A DNA stretch of 64,000 bases from Methylotenera_A sp963701715. Lineage in GTDB: Bacteria; Pseudomonadota; Gammaproteobacteria; Burkholderiales; Methylophilaceae. The DNA is taken from positions 323,993-387,992 of the forward strand of contig CAVPAX010000005.1 of NCBI GenBank assembly GCA_963701715.1, given 5' to 3'. The notes below the pieces were generated by a model. The model was not told where the DNA came from. It saw only the letters and a list, made by a program, of their open reading frames with translations, and searched no databases. Below, one piece after another: positions 16,735-25,003 of this stretch; position 1 is the stretch's first letter, and each line of letters starts with the position of its first letter. Position numbers and translations under genes: made by a program.

Positions 16735-17838
16735 TCATAAATACCTGACATTACTTTTAGCGAATAGACCCAATACGGCGGAATATTGCAGCAGCTCGTT
16801 AACGCCGTTGATTGGCGCGATCTCACCGTTGCCATAAAAACCAATCACCGGTAGAAGCGGGAACAGCGTTTTAATTAATGCCAAATCCTGATCGGCACCG
16901 TTATAAAAATAGGGGCCGCGTCCCAAACAAGAAAATAGTAAAGCAAATGCAGGTTCGGTGTCTAATCGCTGTTTGAGTTCGCCGGCGGTTTTTACAATGT
17001 CCACTTGTGCAGCATCTACATCGCGGATCGCCCAGCTAAGCCAGTTACCTGCCTGTAGTGGCTTTGTCAGGGTAACGGAGGCATTGTCGGCATCTTCGAT
17101 GATAATGGAAGCGATATTGTATTCGCCGCGTTCCAGCTGGCTGGCTTTATTGGCATACACCACCATGAGCTGATGGTAGGGTGGCGCGTCTGAGGTTTTA
17201 GCGTGCTTCTGCCATGCGGATAGCAAGGTAGTAAGCGCTGGTATATTAGCGATGGTGAGTAAATCATTGTCATTGCTGGAGGTTATTCTGCGCGGCGGAG
17301 ATATGACCTTCAGGCCATGTGTCGCGGCTACTGCCGTCGACATGTTGTTGAGTGTGACTTCACAATAACCTTGCGTGGTACCTTTGCCATTTTGCCAAAC
17401 TGAAAAAGGCCCATGCCCGATCGCGTCGCCAGAAACGCCGCCAAATCTAAGCCCGGATTGGTTCAACCAGGTTGTGTTGATGGCGTTGGGCGCGGTAAGT
17501 GTGAGCAATAAATCACTATTTTTTACTTGGACATCAGTTTTTGGATAGCCGAAATTCAAGTCTGAAAACACCATTGCGGCTGCAGCAGGGCTATCAATTA
17601 CCCAGTCTTCTTCAGTAAAAATGCCAGTCGCTGAGCAGCCGATAATTTGTGTGCATCTGGCTGCCTTAGCAGCAGCTTTGATGGCGGATTGCGGATCGGC
17701 AGCGAACTCTGAAGTTAAAAATAGCAATACGCTGGAAGGCGCATGGATATTGGCTTTCAGCATAGCTGTTTCAACCGCTTGAGCAGCCAGCTCTGGCTTG
17801 GGCACTGCGCCGATGGCTAATCCTGTTGCGACTTTCAT
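16735..17838 (-). CDS. FIST N and C domain sensory protein
   Basis: A 367-residue soluble protein with a FIST N domain (about residues 25-200) and a FIST C domain (about 210-350). Family signs are LLFLTSEFA, IIGCSATGIFTEE, RFGGVSGDAIGHGPF, and near the end FSCLGRGPYFY followed by VIGFYGNGEIAPI. FIST domains are thought to bind small ligands such as amino acids, and many occur in signalling proteins; stand-alone forms like this have no known role. It overlaps nth by four bases and precedes DUF1841. A copy of the dispersed 24-bp repeat lies inside its 5' part and encodes KANIHA. Confidence 0.88.
   Translation of the reverse strand: MKVATGLAIGAVPKPELAAQAVETAMLKANIHAPSSVLLFLTSEFAADPQSAIKAAAKAARCTQIIGCSATGIFTEEDWVIDSPAAAAMVFSDLNFGYPKTDVQVKNSDLLLTLTAPNAINTTWLNQSGLRFGGVSGDAIGHGPFSVWQNGKGTTQGYCEVTLNNMSTAVAATHGLKVISPPRRITSSNDNDLLTIANIPALTTLLSAWQKHAKTSDAPPYHQLMVVYANKASQLERGEYNIASIIIEDADNASVTLTKPLQAGNWLSWAIRDVDAAQVDIVKTAGELKQRLDTEPAFALLFSCLGRGPYFYNGADQDLALIKTLFPLLPVIGFYGNGEIAPINGVNELLQYSAVLGLFAKSNVRYL
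17742..17760 (+). repeat. Dispersed repeat, copy inside the FIST gene
   Basis: CATGGATATTGGCTTTCAG matches copy A at 18 of 19 bases. Read on the coding strand it gives L-K-A-N-I-H-A, the same frame as in the copies within roxA and ribF. Confidence 0.6.
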
Positions 17839-18512
17839 GTTTTAACTACTATTTCCTCGCCAGCCATTAGATGCAGTTTTGGGATGATTTTATGCGGGTA
17901 TTCACACAAATCCACAATGCAGCATTCGCCGCACTTGGGGCTGCGCGCAGTGCAGGTGTAGCGCCCGTGCAAAATCAGCAGATGATGCGCATTGTGCATG
18001 TATTCTTTGGGAATCGTTTTTAAATATTTTTGTTCGACTTCCAGTACATTCTTGCCCGTTGCAAGTCTGGTGCGGTTTCCCAGCCGAAACAAATGGGTAT
18101 CCACGGCAATGGTAGGCTGGCCGAACGCGGTGTTCAAGATGACATTGGCGGTTTTGCGACCTACGCCGGACAATGCCTCGAGAGCCGCTCTGGTATTGGG
18201 TACCAGGCCATTGTGTTTTTGTATTAATTGCTCACAACAAGCCAAAATATTTTTGGCTTTGGCACGATAAAGTCCGATGGTTTTGATGTAACTTTCCAAA
18301 CCTTCGATTTCCAAGTTTAAAATCGCTTGCGGTGTATTGGCCACTTTGAATAGCTTGCGTGTGGCAATATTCACGCCTTTATCAGTTGCCTGGGCGGAAA
18401 GAATAACTGCGATTAATAGCTCAAATGTGCTGCTGTATTCCAGCTCTGTTGTCGGGTGTGGAGTTGCGACGCTGAGTCGCTTAAAAATTTCAGCACGTTT
18501 CTCTGCATTCAT
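17835..18512 (-). CDS. nth: Endonuclease III (DNA glycosylase/AP lyase)
   Basis: Nth, 225 residues, removes oxidised pyrimidines and nicks the abasic site. The helix-hairpin-helix LSGVGRKTANVIL holds the catalytic lysine, and VDTHLFRLGNR holds the catalytic aspartate. The iron-sulfur loop C-x6-C-x2-C-x5-C is visible near residues 190-208 (CTARSPKCGECCIVDLC). It follows rsxE by 12 bases, the classic rsxABCDGE-nth order also seen in enterics, and overlaps the FIST gene. Confidence 0.97.
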   Translation of the reverse strand: MNAEKRAEIFKRLSVATPHPTTELEYSSTFELLIAVILSAQATDKGVNIATRKLFKVANTPQAILNLEIEGLESYIKTIGLYRAKAKNILACCEQLIQKHNGLVPNTRAALEALSGVGRKTANVILNTAFGQPTIAVDTHLFRLGNRTRLATGKNVLEVEQKYLKTIPKEYMHNAHHLLILHGRYTCTARSPKCGECCIVDLCEYPHKIIPKLHLMAGEEIVVKT

Positions 18513-18524
18513 TTTTTGTGTTGT

Positions 18525-19202
18525 TTAATGTGCAGGTTTGAGCGCACCACCAGCCTGTGGCGCAGGGTTTGATTTGCGCTGTTCTGCCCAGTTACGGAAT
18601 GCGATTAAACAGGCCAACCCCAGGAATGCGCCTGGGGGTAAAATTGCCAACAGAAAACCATGGTAATCGGGAATAATCGTCACTACAAACTGCTTGAATT
18701 GTGGGCCAAGTGCCAAATCCAGTCCAGAAAACAAGGTGCCTTTACCGATAACTTCACGCATGCCGCCCAATATAGCCAACACAATCGTCAAGCCTAAACC
18801 CATCATAAAGCCGTCCCACATTGCGGGAGCCGGAGGGTTTTTTGCTGCAAAGGATTCTACCCTGGCGAGTACGATGCAGTTCACTACAATCAGTGGAATA
18901 AAAATACCCAGCACTTTGTGTAACGGCTCGGCAAAGCCGTGAATGGTTAAATCAATCACCGTCACCAGCGCGGCAATCACCAAAATAAACACCGGTACGC
19001 GAATTTCATCCGGCACAAACTTGCGCACAGGGGAAACGGCGCCATTAGAGGCAGCCATGACCAAAGCGGTCGCCAAGCCAAGGCTGACGCCATTGACTAC
19101 CGATGTCGTCACCGCCAAGGTGGGGCATAAACCCAAAAGCTGCACCACGCCTGGATTCTGCTTCCATAAGCCGTTATAGCTGATTTCTTTAAAGTCACTC
19201 AT
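18525..19202 (-). CDS. rsxE: Rnf/Rsx electron transport complex subunit E
   Basis: RsxE (RnfE), 225 residues, a six-segment membrane subunit related to RsxA. The first part has KQNPGVVQLLGLCPTLAVTT, the CP motif that takes part in the shared iron-sulfur site of RsxA and RsxE. The complex passes electrons between NADH and ferredoxin-type carriers and, in enterics, keeps SoxR reduced. The C-terminus is hydrophilic. It sits 13 bases after rsxG and 12 before nth. Confidence 0.95.
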   Translation of the reverse strand: MSDFKEISYNGLWKQNPGVVQLLGLCPTLAVTTSVVNGVSLGLATALVMAASNGAVSPVRKFVPDEIRVPVFILVIAALVTVIDLTIHGFAEPLHKVLGIFIPLIVVNCIVLARVESFAAKNPPAPAMWDGFMMGLGLTIVLAILGGMREVIGKGTLFSGLDLALGPQFKQFVVTIIPDYHGFLLAILPPGAFLGLACLIAFRNWAEQRKSNPAPQAGGALKPAH

Positions 19203-19215
19203 GCGTCACCTCTGC

Positions 19216-19836
19216 TTAAGCAAATAATGCCTGTTTATTCGCTTCAAAATATTGCAGTGCTTGATGCACCGCCTTCACCACAGCGCGTGGCGTAATGGTT
19301 GCACCTGCCATGTAATCAAATAGCCCGCCGTCTTTTTTTACTTTCCAATTTTGTTCACTGGTCTTTGTGAGTGATTCATTGTCGAAAAGTTTAATCCAAT
19401 TGCCCTTAGCGATGTCGATATAGTCACCCAAGCCTGGCGTTTCTTTATGTGTGAGTACACGCACACCGCTAATCGTGCCATCGGCGCGAATCGCAATCAA
19501 CAGTTTGATGTCACCACTATAGCCGTCATGCGCAATCACCTCTAAAATCACGGCTGCCGGCCTGTCGTTCAAGTATGCGCGGTTGGCGATGCTAGCTTGC
19601 TTATTCCCCAATAAATCATTCGGGGCGATGGTGATGCTGTCTTTTAGCAAATCATTATCGTGCATGCTTTCTGGCACAATTTGGCGGAACAAAGCCAGCC
19701 GCGCTTCTGCCTCGGCTTTGGCGATCGGCGCTTTGGTGATTTGAAAAACATAAGCCAGTAGTGTGGTAAACACGAACGCAAACGCAATCAGTGTGAGCGC
19801 GGTTTTACGGGTATGTTGAAAAATACGCTCACTCAT
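19216..19836 (-). CDS. rsxG: Rnf/Rsx complex subunit G (covalent FMN)
   Basis: RsxG (RnfG), 206 residues: one N-terminal membrane segment and a periplasmic FMN-binding domain. The FMN attachment motif GATITPRAV near residue 180 has the threonine that takes FMN by a phosphoester bond. HKETPGLGDYI is the other family mark. It overlaps rsxD by four bases. Confidence 0.95.
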   Translation of the reverse strand: MSERIFQHTRKTALTLIAFAFVFTTLLAYVFQITKAPIAKAEAEARLALFRQIVPESMHDNDLLKDSITIAPNDLLGNKQASIANRAYLNDRPAAVILEVIAHDGYSGDIKLLIAIRADGTISGVRVLTHKETPGLGDYIDIAKGNWIKLFDNESLTKTSEQNWKVKKDGGLFDYMAGATITPRAVVKAVHQALQYFEANKQALFA

Positions 19837-20852
19837 TTTTCGTGGCCAAACACTCTAGGTTGTGTGTAGGTGTCAATTAAGGGTACGCAAATATTCATGA
19901 AGATGACAGCAAAAGCTACGCCATCCGGATAACCGCCATAGACGCGGATTAGGTAGGTGATAACAGCCACGCCGGCTGCAAAATAAAGCTTACCTTTAGG
20001 CGTGGTTGGGCCGCTTACAGGGTCGGTAATAATAAAAAACGCACATAGCATGCTAGCGCCGCTAAACAAGTGGAATAAGGGCGATGCAAAATGGCCTGGG
20101 TTGATTAACCAGAACAGGCTGGAAATAATGGCTAAAGCACCTAAAAATGCTGTTGGCAAATGCCAGCTGATGATTTTTTGCTGCCACAAATAAAGGCCAC
20201 CCAATAAATAAGCGATGGATACATATTCACTGCCTTTGCCGCCAGCTATACCGAATATAGGCGCTTGTGTAATGCTGGCGACATCATGCTTTAGCGTAAG
20301 CTGCGTCTTAAGGTAATCCAGTGGAGTAGCAGAAGTGATAGCATCCAGTTTCACATCCTGTGGCAAAAGTCCGCTGAAAATAAATTGTAATTGATCGGCA
20401 AAACTAAGTTGGGTTTGTGCTAACTGCAAGGCCGCAGGCCATTTTGTCATGAGTGCGGGAAACGAAATCAACAGTACAGCGTAACCAACCATGGCCGGAT
20501 TGAATGGGTTATAGCCAAGGCCGCCGTAGAGTTGTTTCGCGACGACGATGGCGAACAAAGTACCGACCACAATCAGCCACCATGGTGAGAGCGGAGGTAT
20601 CGCTAGCGCCAATAGCCACGCGGTTACGACGGCACTGTAATCCATTAAAAACGGTTGTACAGGACGTTGCCTTAATTTAAGCATGGCAGCTTCAGCCAAC
20701 AATGCTGTGGCTGTTGCCAATGTAATGGTGACTAGTACGCCGCCGCCAAATACCCATATATATGCGATGATGCCTGGCACCAGTGCAAGCAACACTTTGA
20801 ACATGATGCTGCTTACGGGTGGAGCGTCAGATATGTAAGGTGAGCGATACAT
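19833..20852 (-). CDS. rsxD: Rnf/Rsx complex subunit D (covalent FMN)
   Basis: RsxD (RnfD), 339 residues, with about nine membrane segments. The opening SPYISDAPPVSSIMFKVLLA is typical. GGLGYNPFNPAMVGYA, and the TSATPLDYL motif near residue 170 that should carry covalent FMN on a threonine, support the call. The start directly abuts the rsxC stop and the end overlaps rsxG, so translation is coupled. Confidence 0.96.
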   Translation of the reverse strand: MYRSPYISDAPPVSSIMFKVLLALVPGIIAYIWVFGGGVLVTITLATATALLAEAAMLKLRQRPVQPFLMDYSAVVTAWLLALAIPPLSPWWLIVVGTLFAIVVAKQLYGGLGYNPFNPAMVGYAVLLISFPALMTKWPAALQLAQTQLSFADQLQFIFSGLLPQDVKLDAITSATPLDYLKTQLTLKHDVASITQAPIFGIAGGKGSEYVSIAYLLGGLYLWQQKIISWHLPTAFLGALAIISSLFWLINPGHFASPLFHLFSGASMLCAFFIITDPVSGPTTPKGKLYFAAGVAVITYLIRVYGGYPDGVAFAVIFMNICVPLIDTYTQPRVFGHEK

Positions 20853-22673
20853 TTATTTCCCATTAGTCTCTGCTGGTTTGGCGGCTTCAGCTGCTGCTTT
20901 AGCGGCTTTTGCACGCTCTATTGCAGCTGCTATTTTTGCTTGTTTTTCTGCATCAAAGGCAGGTTTCTCAATACCAGCCGCCTGACGTCTTGCATCGATT
21001 TCTGCAATTTCCTTTTTTACACTTTCATCTGTGTTAGCAATGTTCTTAGGTGCCTCGCCAATTGCTGCGGCGGCAGCTTTAGCGGCCTTGGCACGTTCAA
21101 TTGCGGCCGCAATTGCGGCTTTTTTGACATCATCTGCGCCAGAAGTGACAGGGCTGGAAGCCGCATTCTGATTGACTTCCAGGACAGGTGTTTTTTCTGC
21201 TTTTAATGCTCTTTTTGCAGCTTCTTCTTTGCCCGCAGCAGCCCGTTCTGCATGCTTTGCAGCACGCTCTTGTTTTTCGCGCTCGATGCGCGCCAACCTG
21301 AATTCGTTGCGTTCACGCGCCAAGTCAGCGGCCTCTCGTGCTTTATCCAGAGCGATGATTTCACTCTTGGCGTAACGGTAATATTGCACCAATGGAATGT
21401 GGCTGGGGCACACGAAAGAGCAAGCGCCGCACTCGATGCAATCGAACAGCTTATAATCATTCGCTTTCTCGAAATTATCCGATTTGGCAAACCAATATAG
21501 TTCTTGCGGCTGCAAATTCACCGGGCAGGCGTCTGCACAGCGTGCACAGCGTATGCACGGCATAGGTATAGGTGGCGGCGCAAATAGGTTAGGCGATGAG
21601 GCGATGATGCAATTGGCGGCCTTGGTAATCGGCACATTTTCATCGGGCAAATCGAAACCCATCATTGGGCCACCCATGATGTAGTGCGTGGTGTCAGGTT
21701 TGGCACCGCCAGCCGCTTTGATTAAATGCGGCAAAGGTGTACCAAATCGCACTTCAAAATTTTGTGGCTTTTGCACGTTGCCGGTAACAGTCACAATGCG
21801 GCTAAGCGCGGGCTCCCCAAGCTCAAAAAATCGGTACAGCGCCAATACGGTCGCCACGTTAAATACTTGTAGGCCGACGTCGGTAGAGCGTTTGTCATAT
21901 GGGATTTCTGCGCCCAATACCAAATGCACCAAGCGCCGTGCATCGCCGCTAGGGTAGAGCGTAGGAACCACCACAACCTGGATGGAAGTATTTGCGGTTG
22001 CTGCCTGCATAGATGCAATGGCTTCAGGCTTGTTGTCCTCAATGCCAATCAGCACTTTTTCTGCGCCGAGCAAGCGTTGAGTGACTTCGATGCCTTTCAT
22101 TATTTCATTCGCACGTTCACGCATCAGCATGTCATCACAGGTGATGTAAGGCTCGCATTCGGCGGCATTAACCACTAGTGTATGGATTTCTGATTTGCAG
22201 CCGACACGCAGTTTGATTTGGGTTGGAAACGTGGCGCCGCCAAAGCCTACAATGCCCGAAGAGCGCAAGCTTGCAATGAGTGTATTGCAATCAGTGTTGC
22301 GCCAGTCTTGCGGTTGGCGCGCAATCCACTCGTCTTTGCCGTCAGGCTTAATGGTGATGCATCTGTCAGGCAGGCCGGAAGGGTGCGGAATAATCGCATC
22401 CTCAATCGCAACAATCGTGCCGGATGTGGTGGCGTGTATGGCTGCAGACACGGTACCTTCTGCTTCTGCAAGCAATTGGCCTTTTGACACTTTGTCGCCA
22501 ACCTGCACTTTGATTTTTGGAATATTGCCGACATGCTGGCGCAGTGGCAGTACGATTTTTTCGGGCAGCGGTAATTGCCCAATCGGCAATTGCGTTGATT
22601 GCGCTTTGTTCTCAGGCGGATGGACGCCGCCGTGAAATTTGAAAACCTTAGTCAAGTTAACCAGCGCGTTCAT
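20853..22673 (-). CDS. rsxC: Rnf/Rsx complex subunit C with Ala/Lys-rich repeat tail
   Basis: RsxC (RnfC), 606 residues, the NADH- and FMN-binding soluble subunit with two 4Fe-4S clusters. The N-terminal FHGGVHPPENK, the FMN region VGFGGATFPTQIKL, and two cluster motifs (CIRCARCADACP and CIECGACSFVCP, residues ~370-425) are present. The tail (~450-606) is Ala/Lys/Glu-rich with two copies of IAAAIERAKAAKAAA. Such tails are known in gammaproteobacterial RsxC and vary in length. It overlaps rsxB by four bases. Confidence 0.97.
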   Translation of the reverse strand: MNALVNLTKVFKFHGGVHPPENKAQSTQLPIGQLPLPEKIVLPLRQHVGNIPKIKVQVGDKVSKGQLLAEAEGTVSAAIHATTSGTIVAIEDAIIPHPSGLPDRCITIKPDGKDEWIARQPQDWRNTDCNTLIASLRSSGIVGFGGATFPTQIKLRVGCKSEIHTLVVNAAECEPYITCDDMLMRERANEIMKGIEVTQRLLGAEKVLIGIEDNKPEAIASMQAATANTSIQVVVVPTLYPSGDARRLVHLVLGAEIPYDKRSTDVGLQVFNVATVLALYRFFELGEPALSRIVTVTGNVQKPQNFEVRFGTPLPHLIKAAGGAKPDTTHYIMGGPMMGFDLPDENVPITKAANCIIASSPNLFAPPPIPMPCIRCARCADACPVNLQPQELYWFAKSDNFEKANDYKLFDCIECGACSFVCPSHIPLVQYYRYAKSEIIALDKAREAADLARERNEFRLARIEREKQERAAKHAERAAAGKEEAAKRALKAEKTPVLEVNQNAASSPVTSGADDVKKAAIAAAIERAKAAKAAAAAIGEAPKNIANTDESVKKEIAEIDARRQAAGIEKPAFDAEKQAKIAAAIERAKAAKAAAEAAKPAETNGK

Positions 22674-23230
22674 TTCAAGCTCATCACGGGTTTAATCGGA
22701 ATGGTTGGGTATTTCCACTTCCAGTTATCAGGTGTTTCTGCAATCGGCTCCATCGTAATGCAGTCGACCGGGCAAGGCGCCACGCATAATTCGCAGCCCG
22801 TGCACTCGCTCGCAATAATGGTGTGCATGTGTTTGGCAGCACCCAAAATAGCATCTACCGGGCAGGCTTGAATGCATAAAGTACAGCCAATACAAACCTT
22901 TTCATCAATAAAAGCCACTGCCTTTGGTTTGGGTGCGCCATGTTCGGCATTGAGTGGCTTGTATTCCACACCCAATAAATCGGCCAGTGCATGCACGCCT
23001 GCATCACCGCCTGGCGGGCATTGATTAATATCGGCTTCGCCTTTAGCAATAGCCGTGGCATAGGGCTTGCAACCTGGGTAACCGCACTGGCCGCATTGTG
23101 TTTGCGGCAGAATGGCGTCAATCCGTGCGATAAGTGGATCGCCTTCCACTTTGAATTTAAGCGCGGCAAAACCCAGCAATCCGCCCAAGGTCAGTGCCAA
23201 GCCAATCATAATGTATAAAGCGGTTAACAT
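22670..23230 (-). CDS. rsxB: Rnf/Rsx complex ferredoxin subunit B
   Basis: RsxB (RnfB), 186 residues: an N-terminal membrane anchor, then an Fe-S domain with CGQCGYPGC and a later cysteine (QCPPGG), then two 4Fe-4S ferredoxin motifs (CIGCTLCIQACP and CTGCELCVAPCP). It relays electrons to or from soluble ferredoxin. It starts 19 bases after rsxA. Confidence 0.97.
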   Translation of the reverse strand: MLTALYIMIGLALTLGGLLGFAALKFKVEGDPLIARIDAILPQTQCGQCGYPGCKPYATAIAKGEADINQCPPGGDAGVHALADLLGVEYKPLNAEHGAPKPKAVAFIDEKVCIGCTLCIQACPVDAILGAAKHMHTIIASECTGCELCVAPCPVDCITMEPIAETPDNWKWKYPTIPIKPVMSLK

Positions 23231-23249
23231 TGATTAATACTTATCAAGC

Positions 23250-23834
23250 CTAATATTTGTCGAGGCCGGCGAAACCCATAAATGCAAGGCTCATTAAAGC
23301 CGCCGTGACCATGGCAATGGCAGAACCTTGAAATGTTTTGGGCACATCGGCGGCCTCCAGGCGTTCGCGCATTGAGGCAAACAGAATTAGCACCATTGAA
23401 AAGCCGACCGCGCCACCAAAGCCATATAGGCCAGATTCTATTGGCCCATGGCTGGATTGCGCATTGAGGAGCGGAATACCCAGCACTGCGCAGTTGGTGG
23501 TAATAAGAGGCAGGAAAATGCCGAGCATTTGATAGAGTAACGGAAAGTTTTTTTCCATCACAATTTCTGTAAATTGCACCACGCCGGCAATCACTACAAT
23601 AAATGACAGGGTGCGCAGATACTGTAGACTGTTTGGCTCGAGTAGATAATGATTGATTGCCCAACTGGTCATTGAGCCAACTGTCAATACGAATGCAGTT
23701 GCAGCAGCCATGCCGATGGACGCTTCTAGTTTTTTAGAAACACCCATAAATGGACATAAGCCTAAAATTTTAACAAGTACGATATTATTTACTAACACCG
23801 TGCTGATTAAAATTAAAATGTAACTCTGTGACAT
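23250..23834 (-). CDS. rsxA: Rnf/Rsx complex subunit A
   Basis: RsxA (RnfA), 194 residues, a six-segment membrane subunit paralogous to RsxE. It has VLVKILGLCPFMGVSKK near the N-terminus and LITTNCAVLGIPLLN in the middle, each holding a cysteine of the intramembrane iron-sulfur site. It is the first gene of the rsxABCDGE-nth operon. A TATAAT on the minus strand and an ACAGGTT ribosome site lie just upstream. Confidence 0.97.
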   Translation of the reverse strand: MSQSYILILISTVLVNNIVLVKILGLCPFMGVSKKLEASIGMAAATAFVLTVGSMTSWAINHYLLEPNSLQYLRTLSFIVVIAGVVQFTEIVMEKNFPLLYQMLGIFLPLITTNCAVLGIPLLNAQSSHGPIESGLYGFGGAVGFSMVLILFASMRERLEAADVPKTFQGSAIAMVTAALMSLAFMGFAGLDKY

Positions 23835-23859
23835 AGGCGAACCTGTTAGTTTAGCTGCG

Positions 23860-23865
23860 ATTATA
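23860..23865 (-). promoter_or_regulatory. -10 hexamer of the rsx operon (candidate)
   Basis: A perfect TATAAT on the minus strand lies 25 bases upstream of the rsxA ATG. No good -35 match is found at 16-18 bases, so an activator may be needed or the element may be fortuitous. The rest of the 269-base space up to dapA holds no reading frame I can support. Confidence 0.4.
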
Positions 23866-24103
23866 CTGTGTTTTGTAATGGATTAGAACGCAATCTACCT
23901 GGCAAACTCAAGCAAAACCCAGACGCGCGCGTTATGTAACCATGCAATATATGGGATATTTTTTCTAATTACAAAGAATAAGTGGGAATATTTATAGCAT
24001 TATTTGTTATGTATGATTTATTTCAAGACGAATCAACAGCGTTTTCGCAATAAACAGGCAGTTTCGGTTAAAATAACACACTTTATTTTTAGCAGGTTTC
24101 TAT

Positions 24104-24979
24104 ATGCTGCAAGGTAGTTTGGTTGCCATTGTCACCCCGATGTTTGATGATGGAAGTTTGGATTTAGACGCATTGCGTGCGCTGATTGATTTTCATATCG
24201 ATGCAGGTACGGATGGTATTGTCATCGTTGGCACGACCGGTGAATCACCGACCGTAGATGTTAATGAACATTGCTTACTGATTAAAACGACGGTAGAGCA
24301 TGTCAACGGTCGCATTGCAGTAATTGCTGGAACTGGGGCAAACTCCACAAGCGAGGCGATTGAATTAACGGCAAAGGCAAAAACCTTAGGTGCGGATGCG
24401 TGTTTACTGGTGGCACCATACTACAATAAACCTACGCAAGAGGGTTTGTATCAACATTATGCTGCGATAGCTGCGGCTGTGGATATTCCACAAATTTTAT
24501 ATAACGTGCCAGGCCGTACAGGTTGCGATATAGCAAATGACACGGTGCTAAGGCTTGCAGCTATTAAAAATATCGTTGGCATTAAAGATGCTACCGGGAG
24601 TATAGAGCGGGGAACAGATTTACTGTTGCGCGCACCTAAAGACTTTGCGATTTATAGCGGAGATGATGCTACAGGAATGGCGTTGATGCTGTTAGGCGGG
24701 CATGGCGTGATATCGGTTACTGCAAATGTAGCGCCTAAATTAATGCATGAAATGTGTGTGGCTGCGATGGCGGGAAATGTCAAAACGGCTTGTGAAATTA
24801 ATGCTAAATTATTTGGTCTGCATCAAAAATTATTTGTAGAGGCGAACCCAATCCCTGTGAAATGGGTCATGCAACAGATGGCTTTAATTAAAACTGGCAT
24901 ACGATTGCCGATGGTAAATTTATCTGTGCAATACCATGAAGTATTACGTGCGGCCATGCGTCAGGCAAACCTTATTTAA
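24104..24979 (+). CDS. dapA: 4-hydroxy-tetrahydrodipicolinate synthase
   Basis: DapA, 291 residues, condenses pyruvate with aspartate semialdehyde in lysine and diaminopimelate synthesis. The TIM-barrel marks are VGTTGESPT, APYYNKPTQEGLYQHY, YNVPGRTGCDI, and the Schiff-base lysine in GIKDATGS (~residue 160). A GCAGG ribosome site precedes ATG 24104. bamC follows 24 bases later, the same dapA-bamC link as in E. coli, where bamC was once called dapX. Confidence 0.97.
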   Translation: MLQGSLVAIVTPMFDDGSLDLDALRALIDFHIDAGTDGIVIVGTTGESPTVDVNEHCLLIKTTVEHVNGRIAVIAGTGANSTSEAIELTAKAKTLGADACLLVAPYYNKPTQEGLYQHYAAIAAAVDIPQILYNVPGRTGCDIANDTVLRLAAIKNIVGIKDATGSIERGTDLLLRAPKDFAIYSGDDATGMALMLLGGHGVISVTANVAPKLMHEMCVAAMAGNVKTACEINAKLFGLHQKLFVEANPIPVKWVMQQMALIKTGIRLPMVNLSVQYHEVLRAAMRQANLI

Positions 24980-25003
24980 TGATAGTAAATTGGTGGTAGA
25001 AAC

